Assembly (NCBI GenBank): GCA_964393615.1
Contig: CAYMUR010000032.1
Coordinates: 1-47,072, forward strand
DNA: 47,072 bases
Reading direction: 5' to 3'
Origin: CAYMUR01 sp964393615
GTDB taxonomy: Bacteria > Planctomycetota > Planctomycetia > Pirellulales > Pirellulaceae
Shown here: in pieces, positions 25,004 through 32,402 of the stretch
Numbering within the stretch: the stretch's first letter is position 1
Layout: the number at the start of each line of letters is the position of its first letter
Notes under the pieces: model-generated
What the model saw: only the letters and a program-made list of their open reading frames with translations
The model's database searches: none
What the model was told of the DNA's origin: nothing
Made by a program: the position numbers and the translations under genes

Positions 25004-26011
25004 TCAGATGAGCGCAGCTATTTCTATTAAAAAAATACAGAACTCGGCCGTCACATCAAGAAGAATTTCAAATTGGTGTTTGTTTGAAATGGTTTGGTAG
25101 GCCTCAACGTCCGGTAGTTTCCAGAATCCCTCACTGGCTTGGGTTTCTACCAGGTAGGTTCCGACCGATACTGCTGCCTGTTTCGCCTCATTCTGGCCCG
25201 TTAGGGCATGTAACAAAGCGCATCCCATGCCTAATTTTGCACTGGGGGGGAAACGGTATACGTCTTCTGCACAGCGTGCGGTGAACTGGAACAAGGTCTG
25301 ACAAGCTTCCAAATACCGTGGCTCGTTGGTGGCGCGATACAGCTGGGCCAAAAAAATAAGCGCGATGCCTGGTTGGAAGTAGATTTGTTGGTTGTGGGTA
25401 GCGTCTACATAGTAGAACAGCTCGCTACCAGCGGGCACCGTGGTCACCAAGTTCCCATTCAGGTCCAGTCGGTAGTAGAACCGGTCTGTTTCAGGCTGAA
25501 TGTTGACCAGCTGGACCAGCAAGTCACCCGCCTGACGAGCGGCTTGTAAATTGCCTGTTGTCAGAGTTGCCAGTCCCCCCCACGAAGTCGAAACCGGTTC
25601 CAAAAAACGAGTGCCGTCTTCGATTGCATAAAAGCCACCAACCGGCACTTGATAACGTAATAGATGCGCAGTCCCTTGGAACGAAAGGTCCCAACGGCCA
25701 GCCCGGTGTGCGCCGAGAACCAGCCATGCCTTACCATAGACGGGCCAGAAATCTTCCATGCATGTCCGTGTCTTGGCGCTGGCGGAATGAAAGTTTCCGG
25801 CGGGAGTGAAATGCTGTTTTGCACTCCAGTTCAACAGGCGTTGGGCTTCGCGTAAATGGCCGGTTACGGCCAAAGCATAAGGAACCTTGTAATAACCCGC
25901 GATACCTTTTTGGGGATCAGAAAAAGACCCATCCGCACGTTGCTGAGAGAGGATCCAAGTCAATCCTTGTTTTGCTGTTTTGCAGAATACGTGCTCTGGT
26001 CGGGTCGCCAC
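25004..26011 (-). CDS. Alpha/alpha-barrel-like protein of unknown function
   Basis: 335 residues, GTG start at 26011 preceded by a purine-rich AGGGGGAGCGG. No signal peptide or membrane helix is seen, so it is probably cytoplasmic. Paired-helix repeats with small conserved turns (TWILSQQRADGSF, GYYKVPYALAVTG, GKAWLVLGAHRAG, QPGIALIFLAQLYRAT, GMGCALLHALTG) suggest an alpha/alpha toroid of the terpene-cyclase/six-hairpin glycosidase type. The acidic cyclase motif DxDD is not present. It might be a glycosidase-related or binding protein; this is only fold resemblance. It is preceded 517 bp upstream on the same strand by the MscS gene. Confidence 0.7.
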   Translation of the reverse strand: MATRPEHVFCKTAKQGLTWILSQQRADGSFSDPQKGIAGYYKVPYALAVTGHLREAQRLLNWSAKQHFTPAGNFHSASAKTRTCMEDFWPVYGKAWLVLGAHRAGRWDLSFQGTAHLLRYQVPVGGFYAIEDGTRFLEPVSTSWGGLATLTTGNLQAARQAGDLLVQLVNIQPETDRFYYRLDLNGNLVTTVPAGSELFYYVDATHNQQIYFQPGIALIFLAQLYRATNEPRYLEACQTLFQFTARCAEDVYRFPPSAKLGMGCALLHALTGQNEAKQAAVSVGTYLVETQASEGFWKLPDVEAYQTISNKHQFEILLDVTAEFCIFLIEIAALI

Positions 26012-26528
26012 TGATTTCCGCTCCCCCTATCAATATGTCTTGAGTGGTGTGGGCCCTGTGGAGACGAGCCTGTTTGCGAAAGTGGTATGGATGCAGCTGG
26101 AAATGTGGTGGTTGGGGAAATCACGCTTAGGTGTGTAGCGGTTTCAGCAATCAAATTCTGTTGTTGTCTGAGTAATATCGCATTTGCAATGCGAGTGTTT
26201 CCATGAAGAATGTTTCCTTGATGTCCGCTGCGCATTGAGCGGTAGGAGGGGGCTGAGGCTGCTGCCGGTGACGCCTGCAGTCTTGGCTCCGATTCGTTCG
26301 ACATGATTCCAATTCGGTACGGCAAACTCTTTTGTTGGTGCAAGGAACCGGTGACGCCAGGAGAATGAAAGGATGTGGTTGTGATTCACATTATGGGATC
26401 GAAGAGGAAAGATGACAAACGCCGCATGAGTGCAAACGGTACTGTCGGGGAGACTTCGGCGGCTCGAGGCCAAGCCAATTCGTTGCGGCAAACGTCGGGC
26501 TTTGTCCACGAGGATGAACCGTATTGGG
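26012..26528 (-). other. Intergenic region, no feature seen
   Basis: About 517 bp between two minus-strand genes. Overlapping open frames exist on both strands, but none has a start context, composition or motif that looks real. Confidence 0.45.
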
Positions 26529-28292
26529 TTAAACAGAAGTTTTGCCGTGACCGTCCTTGTCCTGTGTGTCAGCAATGCGTTTAGCGATGGTGCGTCCTTG
26601 TATGTCGTGGTCCGGAGAGGGGGCCAGGTCGATCGCATCCGGATCATTCTGTTGCAAATGGACCGTTCGCGTTGGAAAAGCGAAGCCAATGTTTAAGGCT
26701 TCGGCAAGACGGAAAATGTCGGACAGTAACCTGTGTTTTTCACGTAATTCCGTACCCCAATCGGGACAAGCCAGGAAACAATACAGCAATATATTCAGCG
26801 AACTATCACCGTAACCGGTGAAATAGACGTGAAAGTAATCTTTGCGAGTATAAGGATGTTGCAGGATTAATTCCCGAATGCCTTCACAAAAATTTTCCAA
26901 CTGCTCTGGTTTTGTGTGGTATTCAATTCCCAGGGTCTCTTTGATGCGCCGGTAGTGACGTCGTCCCATGTTGTCAACCACGGCGGTTGTCATCCGACTG
27001 TTCGGCAGCGTGACCTGGGAATTATAGAATGTTCTGATTCGGGTAGATCGCATACCAACGGATTCCACCGTTCCCTCGATGTTTTCCGTGATGACCCAGT
27101 CGCCGATTTCGAAGGGACGATCCATGAGTACGGTGATCGATCCAAAGAGATTCCCTAAAGCTTCCTTTGCTGCAAAGGCTATTGCAATACCTCCAATCCC
27201 TAGACCTCCCATCAGCCCCCAGACGTCCAGTGAAAAAAGTTGTGCGAATAGCACAAATCCAAAACAAACGCTTATGGTTTTGAGCGATTTCGATACCAAT
27301 TCAACAAGCAAATCGTCAAACTTTGTTTCGGTACCGGCCGTTCGTCGCAGCCAAAACTGCGAGAGGAGGTCGATCAACCGGAAGGCGGTCCAAACAGCAG
27401 CAAAAACGGCAAACGCTTTCAACCCGATGAAAAGAACGGTCAGCACCATGGGCGGTAGATCGATGAGTTTGGTGCCGCCATACCATACGAGAGCTTGGGC
27501 CAATAATCCTAGTGGACGCCAGGCCGCTATTTCTGCTCTTTTGCGATCCCCGTTCGTGATAAACCGAAACCAGGTGTTGGTGAGCCAGCGCAAGCCGTGA
27601 CGGACGATAAACTCGGCTCCGAATCCGACAAATACCAACACGCCGAGACAAATCCACTGGTATAATCGCAAGGAAATAATTTTTCTTTCGCGCAAGGTGG
27701 CTGGGAATTGTTCTCGTAACCAGACCTGGGGCGGTTTCGTCACTTGGCTATCGACAAGTCCGGTAACTTTTTCTCGTGACTGTGCCTGTTCATATAACTC
27801 GTCGATCTTGGCAACGGTCGCTGCACTGAAACGCCAAAGATTGTCGTTACCACGAGAAATGATGATAGATTGCGCCGCGGAGTAGGCGGTTTGTCCAATG
27901 ATTGTCTGTCCCTGATTCAGACTGTATTCGGCCTTTTGGTCTGGGTTGTCCGAAATCACAAAATACTGAACCCTGGTAATGCGGTCGATGGTATCCTTGA
28001 GTTTGTAGGCATATTCTTCTGACTTGCCCTTGAATGCTTCTTCCACAGCCTGTAGATCAGAAGTGTCTAAACATAAAGCGGCTGTTTCCAAGTCATCCTG
28101 GTTGACCGCGTCCAAAAATGTTTTCATTGTCGCTCGAGGCGAACTCAATTTGTGAAGCAATGCTGGGGCAGGGGGTGCAGTAACCGTGTCGGCGGTCACT
28201 GTCAGATTCTTGGAATTAGAGTCTTGAGCCTTGCTGGTAAACGGTGTTAAGACCAGGCAAAGCAGTGCTAATCCAAATCGCAAATAAAACAT
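26529..28292 (-). CDS. MscS-family mechanosensitive channel with large N-terminal domain
   Basis: 587 residues from ATG 28292, which has a strong GGAGGAG Shine-Dalgarno sequence and begins a signal peptide (MFYLRFGLALLCLVLTPFTS). A longer frame reaches 28436 without support. Residues about 25-195 form an exported, mixed helical domain. Membrane helices follow at about 206-232, 262-282, 285-312 and 335-358. The pore helix carries the MscS signature (GGLGIGGIAIAFAAKEALGN, about 362-381), followed by the beta-domain (MDRPFEIGDWV, then NSQVTLPNSRM) and the cytoplasmic vestibule. It releases solutes on osmotic downshock in the inner membrane. The N-terminal domain is larger than in E. coli MscS and resembles the extended multi-domain members. 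Confidence 0.92.
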   Translation of the reverse strand: MFYLRFGLALLCLVLTPFTSKAQDSNSKNLTVTADTVTAPPAPALLHKLSSPRATMKTFLDAVNQDDLETAALCLDTSDLQAVEEAFKGKSEEYAYKLKDTIDRITRVQYFVISDNPDQKAEYSLNQGQTIIGQTAYSAAQSIIISRGNDNLWRFSAATVAKIDELYEQAQSREKVTGLVDSQVTKPPQVWLREQFPATLRERKIISLRLYQWICLGVLVFVGFGAEFIVRHGLRWLTNTWFRFITNGDRKRAEIAAWRPLGLLAQALVWYGGTKLIDLPPMVLTVLFIGLKAFAVFAAVWTAFRLIDLLSQFWLRRTAGTETKFDDLLVELVSKSLKTISVCFGFVLFAQLFSLDVWGLMGGLGIGGIAIAFAAKEALGNLFGSITVLMDRPFEIGDWVITENIEGTVESVGMRSTRIRTFYNSQVTLPNSRMTTAVVDNMGRRHYRRIKETLGIEYHTKPEQLENFCEGIRELILQHPYTRKDYFHVYFTGYGDSSLNILLYCFLACPDWGTELREKHRLLSDIFRLAEALNIGFAFPTRTVHLQQNDPDAIDLAPSPDHDIQGRTIAKRIADTQDKDGHGKTSV

Positions 28293-28934
28293 CCGGATTC
28301 TCCTCCAGCAGGCAGACAAATCTTCGATTCCCGGTACAGATAACCAAATGACGTGACGGAGAGGCCCGTGGGGTTCATTTGCGCCAACACAAGGCGTCGA
28401 TTTCCACGTGATACCTCGAAAGAAAACGGTCTTCATTTGTTTGGATGTCTTCTGGAACTTTCCTGCCAGGGAACCAATTAAAATATTGGCTCATGAGTTC
28501 TGACGAAGAGCATCTATTTTTATTTTAATGGCGACGAAGTGTCGCAGAATCCGTCCCGTATTCCAAGGTCGCTCGTGTTGAAATTGCCACGAATTTCCCT
28601 CCATTTACTGCGGGGCGTTGGTGATAGCCCCGCGTGGGGACAGACGGACTGCTACATGACTGGAGTGGCATACGTGCTGGCACTCATTACGCAAAAAAAA
28701 TTGGCGATTGGTCGAAGAGCATTCGCCAAGACGATAGCTAGCGTGGATTGGAAAGGAGGGGATTCCAAGAAGACAAGCAACCAGAATAGCTCATTGCTGC
28801 TTGTAGCAGCAATGAGCTATTCTTCCATACTGAGATGTTGCTAATACCTGGGATAACGCTTGTTTGGCAGCAAATCACGGCTGGTAAAACTATGACTTGG
28901 AGCCAGCCCGCTTGTTTTTGGAGCGTTGCCAGCT
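28293..28934 (+). other. Intergenic region with strong hairpins
   Basis: About 640 bp. GCGGGGC/GCCCCGC pair at 28610-28633, and an overlapping CCCC/GGGG alternative lies at 28628-28638. A perfect 19-bp hairpin follows at 28783-28823. A plus-strand frame at 28539-28844 runs straight through the hairpin and looks non-coding. A structured untranslated RNA or a mobile-element remnant is possible. Confidence 0.4.
28783..28823. repeat. Perfect 19-bp inverted repeat with 3-nt loop
   Basis: The left arm AGAATAGCTCATTGCTGCT is exactly complementary to the right arm AGCAGCAATGAGCTATTCT, with a TGT loop. Looser pairing (AGCAAC with GTTGCT) flanks it. There is no T-run on either side, so it is not a typical intrinsic terminator. 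It lies 112 bp downstream of the stop of the minus-strand zinc-module gene and may act as a 3'-end structure or be a small element. Confidence 0.85.
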
Positions 28935-29321
28935 TCAGCTAAAGAGGGATTGGTTGGAATATCGCTTGTTGCATTTTCTACAAAATCCGTAGGGGACGGA
29001 TGCCATTTCGATTTGCCATTCGTGGTCACAATGGCCTTGGGGCCGTTCTTGTTCCAGGCCGCATTTACGACAGGCATTGGCAGGGAATCCCGTAATCATC
29101 GCACCCCATAGGTGGTCACATCCATTGTCGAGGCGTTCTTTATTTTGGCGACGTTTTTCTTCACGCCGTGTCTCGCTATTTTGAACGAGTTTTTCTAGTT
29201 CTTTTTGGGTTTTTCGATCCTCGACTATTGTCATAATGGACCGGACAAAATGGTACATGAGCGTGCCTAGTGTGCCGGCTACTAACGCTCCCGCAATAAT
29301 CAGCAATCCAAATTGTCTCAT
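28935..29321 (-). CDS. Small membrane protein with duplicated Cys/His zinc-binding-like modules
   Basis: 128 residues. One N-terminal membrane helix (about 4-28, MRQFGLLIIAGALVAGTLGT and onward) is followed by a highly charged, probably helical linker (33-65). Two Cys/His modules follow with identical spacing: C68-x-H70, x13, C84-x2-C87, and C98-x-H100, x13, C114-x2-C117. Both read CDH-x-W and CRKC at their ends. Four Cys/His ligands per module fit a small structural zinc site. With an N-in or signal-anchor orientation the modules could be cytoplasmic; topology is uncertain. No named family recognised. It lies downstream of the PEP-CTERM gene on the same strand (172 bp). Confidence 0.75.
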   Translation of the reverse strand: MRQFGLLIIAGALVAGTLGTLMYHFVRSIMTIVEDRKTQKELEKLVQNSETRREEKRRQNKERLDNGCDHLWGAMITGFPANACRKCGLEQERPQGHCDHEWQIEMASVPYGFCRKCNKRYSNQSLFS

Positions 29322-29493
29322 TCCGTTTTTCCCAATGCTCGAACTTTGGCAGCGTCAATTCGCATTTTGTAGGGGCCAAGCAAATGACGCAAGAGTGGTT
29401 CGACGTTTTGGCGCTGCGTGATCGTAGGGAGGGAATAAACAGTGGAACGTTGCGGCTCTCTGCCAGCTCGTTTCCAAGACAGGTGCCGTACCA

Positions 29494-30207
29494 CTAAAGC
29501 CTGGAGATTGCCGGTTTGGTGAAAACGACAAGTCCCATGCCAGCTAGCAGTAGTAGTAGGCTGGAAGGTTCAGGAACTTCAAAAGTAAAACTGACCGGTT
29601 GGCTGGTATGAATCCAGTAGCCTTTACCTCCTGCAAAGGTTCTCAGGCTTCCCAACCAGCCCTGGCCGTTGTTGTTTGTAGCGGCAACTCCTTCGCCAAT
29701 AATACCGGTAATCGAATTTTCGACGGCATCTGGAATGGCATCACTAATTGGCACAGACCCTGGAAACGGGAAGGAGACCAGATTATTGCCGGCGTGCAGC
29801 TGATATTCTGTGTTGACATCAGTAGGTATCGCCTGGGTAAGGCACAAAGACGCGGCCTCGTCCAGCTCTAGCCAATATCCCGACAGGGGGCTGATGGTTG
29901 TTATCGTTCCTTTCCAGCCCGTATTGTCATCGTAGGATGCCGCTACCCCTTCTCCAATAACACTAGTCACGTTATCAAGCACCGATGCCATGACATTCGC
30001 GATGGAATTGTCTTCGGGTAAGGCATAGAAACTGATTAGATTCGCCCCCGCATGCAACTCCAGACAATAATCAATGGGATCATCCTGACCTTGAGCGGAA
30101 GAGGGTATGGTCATCACAAATACAACGACCACGAAAAAGCAGGTGAGATGGTGAAAAAGCATCCTTGCATCGCACTGTTGACAGGAATGTTTAAAATTCA
30201 CGTACAT
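29494..30207 (-). CDS. PEP-CTERM protein with a duplicated surface domain
   Basis: 237 residues; ATG at 30207 with GGAG about eight bases upstream. A hydrophobic export segment (about 16-38) precedes the mature part. Two copies of one domain are clear: residues 49-123 (ELHAGANLISFYALPED, VIGEGVAAS, GWKGTITTISPLSGYWLEL) and 134-208 (QLHAGNNLVSFPFPGS, IIGEGVAAT, GWLGSLRTFAGGKGYWI). The tail is a PEP-CTERM sorting signal (EVPEPSS, a hydrophobic helix, then a weakly basic end KPAISRL). Similar repeats occur in secreted proteins of other marine bacteria with C-terminal sorting domains. The role is probably cell-surface or matrix attachment. A promoter-terminator pair lies 255-405 nt upstream. Confidence 0.85.
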   Translation of the reverse strand: MYVNFKHSCQQCDARMLFHHLTCFFVVVVFVMTIPSSAQGQDDPIDYCLELHAGANLISFYALPEDNSIANVMASVLDNVTSVIGEGVAASYDDNTGWKGTITTISPLSGYWLELDEAASLCLTQAIPTDVNTEYQLHAGNNLVSFPFPGSVPISDAIPDAVENSITGIIGEGVAATNNNGQGWLGSLRTFAGGKGYWIHTSQPVSFTFEVPEPSSLLLLLAGMGLVVFTKPAISRL

Positions 30208-30461
30208 CGTCGTTTCTCCGGTAGGAAAATCAGCTAGGTGAAATCACAAATCCGCTACGCATGAAAATCTGTACCAACCCCCATGAAATGCCATTGGTGC
30301 CAGGGTGCATTCGTATCAAACGGGATTGCATGCGGGTAATCAAAAACGTGATACGGGGTTAGTCCCTCGACCAAGATCGCTAGAGCGAGCACGATGCCAC
30401 ACAGCAGGCGGAACGGCTGGTTCGCGAAATCAGGGACCGTTGGCAACAAAAAGTTGGCAAT

Positions 30462-30508
30462 AAAAAAAGGCGTTGAGGACCTGCCCAATGCAGATCGTCA
30501 ACACCTTT
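30462..30508 (-). terminator. Strong intrinsic terminator, minus strand
   Basis: An 18-position stem (AAAGGTGTTGACGATCTG with CAGGTCCTCAACGCCTTT, minus strand) has 17 pairs counting G-U and one mismatch. It has a 7-nt loop and ends in seven T on the minus strand. The opposite strand has only a weak T-run, so the direction is clear. Confidence 0.75.
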
Positions 30509-30578
30509 ATGATTCTGTTTAGATTAGCCTGATCGCTTGAAAGGTACCTGGGGAACACAAAAATATGACGTCACTTGA
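30462..30578 (-). ncRNA. Candidate ~115-nt small RNA or attenuated leader
   Basis: Inferred transcript from the promoter at 30612-30585 to the intrinsic terminator at 30508-30462. No reading frame with a ribosome-binding site fits inside it. It does not resemble 4.5S, 6S, tmRNA or RNase P RNA, nor a riboswitch I know. Near its middle, ACCUUU (on the minus strand, around 30547-30542) could pair with AAAGGU, the 5' arm of the terminator stem, which would allow an antiterminator form. Because the PEP-CTERM gene lies 255 nt further on the same strand, the element may be either a free small RNA or a regulated 5' leader. Confidence 0.45.
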
Positions 30579-30584
30579 TCTATT

Positions 30585-30612
30585 ACTATAACGGAATGCA
30601 TGATGTTGTCAA
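30585..30612 (-). promoter_or_regulatory. Near-consensus sigma70 promoter, minus strand
   Basis: On the minus strand TTGACA (30612-30607, 6 of 6 consensus bases) is followed after 16 nt by TATAGT (30590-30585, 5 of 6). The predicted start of transcription is near 30578. It points toward the terminator at 30508-30462 and, beyond it, the PEP-CTERM gene. Confidence 0.6.
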
Positions 30613-30888
30613 TACAATAGGCAGCATGGGGCAGGCCAACTAAGGGGTTACCGGGCTTGAAAGAGGGCCAATCCGGGGAGATTTTTATGCATGGCTAAGA
30701 TGGATCAAGTGACAAGACGGTCCTTCGATTGTCGCGCAGGAGTCGATGTTTTCCGAAACCGGTCTTGAGTGCATTGAATCCCATGCCTTCTAATTCTGTA
30801 GAATGACTCAGATCGTCTGGTCATTCCGGGGTGGAATGGTTGGCAGGTCGAAACTTGATGTAGGTAGAAATTTAGAAACAGGCAATAC

Positions 30889-32154
30889 ATGATCTCCCCT
30901 GCGTTGATCACTCGCCGCAAATCGTTGCAATGGATGACTGCCACGGCGACAGTGCCGCCGCTTGTTGCATCGCAAGCCAGTGCTGTGGAGGCCACTGGTA
31001 GTGTAGCGCCCAAGTCGGTCGCAGCGGTGGTAACGGCTTACGGTAAAGGCTTGCATGCTGACGTGCTTGTGGGAAAGATTTTGGAAGGTTGGAAACAGGA
31101 TGGTGGGCCTGGTCCAAATTTACGACTGGCGTCGATGTACTTGGACCAATCCCGACCGGAGGATTTGGGGGTTCGGCTGGCGGCGCAAAACCAAGTGCCA
31201 ATCTTTGATACGATTGAGGGGGCAGTGACGTTAGGCAAAAATGGGATTTCAGTGGATGGTGTGTTAAGCATTGGGGAACATGGCAGCTATGCCTGGAATC
31301 AAAAGCAGCAGCATCTTTATCCTCGTCGTCGGTTCTTCGAGGAGATAACAAGAACGTTTGAGAAATATTCCAAAATCGTACCAGTATTTAGTGACAAGCA
31401 CCTCGGACCTGTATGGTCGGATGCGAAGTGGATGTATGACAAAGCGCGTCAACTGAAAATCCCCTTCATGGCTGGGTCCTCGATCCCGGTGAGCTATCGC
31501 AAGCCAGATTATGCCATTCCGATGGATTCGCCGGTCGAAGCGATCGTGGCTGTCGGCTTCAAAGGACTGGATATTTATGGATCACATACGCTCGATTTGC
31601 TACAGTCATTCGCGGAACGCCGCCAGGGTGGGGAGACCGGCGTGGCTTGGGTTCAATGTTTGCAGGGGGATGCAATGTGGCAGGCAGTGGATAACGGTCA
31701 AGTCAGCAAAGACGTGTTGGACACGGCGCTTTCCGTTGGACTCAAGGTATCAAATAGGGATGTGCGCTCCATCCGGTCAAAAAATAATGCGTTGTTTTTG
31801 TTTCGTTACCAGGATGGATTGCCGGGTGCCGTGTTTATGTTGTCCGGGTATGTACGCAGTTTTTCGGTGGCAGTCAAACTGAAGGGCGAGGTACGTCCCG
31901 TGGGGGTTCGGATTGAGGAACGACCCCATCCGCGGCATCCTCACTTTTGCTACCTGTTGCACGCGATTGAACGGATGATTCATACGGGGCAACCATCCTA
32001 TCCGGTGGAACGAACACTGTTGAGTAGTGGGATTTTGGACCGGGCGTTGACTTCACGACATTTGGGAAACCGCAAGCTGGATACCCCGGAGCTAGCGATT
32101 GGTTACACGCCGGTAGATTATCCTCATGCGCCTCGTCCCAGATTGCCGTTGTGA
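30889..32154 (+). CDS. Tat-exported oxidoreductase-like protein of unknown function
   Basis: 421 residues. The N-terminus has a twin-arginine signal (ITRRKSLQWM, R9-R10) with a hydrophobic stretch and an ASA-type cleavage site near residue 32, so the protein is probably folded or cofactor-loaded before export. The N-terminal half has alternating strands and helices (SVAAVVTAYGKGLHADVLVG, VDGVLSIGEHGSYAWN, KIVPVFSDKHLG), compatible with a Gfo/Idh-like Rossmann fold. The classical GxGxxG is not evident, so cofactor binding is doubtful. The C-terminal part (HFCYLLHAIERMIHTG, YPVERTLLSSGILDRAL) resembles the end of planctomycete Tat oxidoreductase-like proteins. It is divergent from the cassette upstream, and its pathway is unknown. 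Confidence 0.7.
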   Translation: MISPALITRRKSLQWMTATATVPPLVASQASAVEATGSVAPKSVAAVVTAYGKGLHADVLVGKILEGWKQDGGPGPNLRLASMYLDQSRPEDLGVRLAAQNQVPIFDTIEGAVTLGKNGISVDGVLSIGEHGSYAWNQKQQHLYPRRRFFEEITRTFEKYSKIVPVFSDKHLGPVWSDAKWMYDKARQLKIPFMAGSSIPVSYRKPDYAIPMDSPVEAIVAVGFKGLDIYGSHTLDLLQSFAERRQGGETGVAWVQCLQGDAMWQAVDNGQVSKDVLDTALSVGLKVSNRDVRSIRSKNNALFLFRYQDGLPGAVFMLSGYVRSFSVAVKLKGEVRPVGVRIEERPHPRHPHFCYLLHAIERMIHTGQPSYPVERTLLSSGILDRALTSRHLGNRKLDTPELAIGYTPVDYPHAPRPRLPL

Positions 32155-32402
32155 TGGAAAGAGTGTCGTGGAACGCATTTTGCAGAAGACCATGGAAAGG
32201 CATCGTACCAGGCCGACGGCCAGCCAGAGGCAGGCTCCACTGTTGTTGGGACACAAATGGTCGGGCCGAATGGCTGAGCATGACCGAAATATTTTGAACA
32301 ACTGTTCGTGGAAGGCGTGAGCTGGGCGACCACTAGATCTGATGTGTTGGTGACTGAATTCTTGGCGGTTTTTGGTTCAGCTTCCAGTAAATGGAGTAGT
32401 TT

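Larger units (their letters stand above)
30208..30888 (-). other. Divergent intergenic region holding a promoter-terminator cassette
   Basis: About 681 bp between the PEP-CTERM gene and the Tat-protein gene. Between 30612 and 30462 the minus strand carries a promoter and a terminator (annotated separately). 30208-30461 would be the distal leader if transcription reads through. 30613-30888 shows no gene; a plus-strand promoter for the Tat-protein gene must lie there, but I cannot place it. Confidence 0.55.

Noticed and set aside
28539..28844. Plus-strand open frame of 101 codons
   Set aside because: It runs through two RNA hairpins, including the perfect 19-bp inverted repeat, has a GTG start without a ribosome-binding site, and has no recognisable sequence.
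30255..30488. Minus-strand open frame of 77 codons with one hydrophobic stretch
   Set aside because: Its TTG start falls in the loop of the intrinsic terminator and it has no Shine-Dalgarno sequence, so translation is unlikely.
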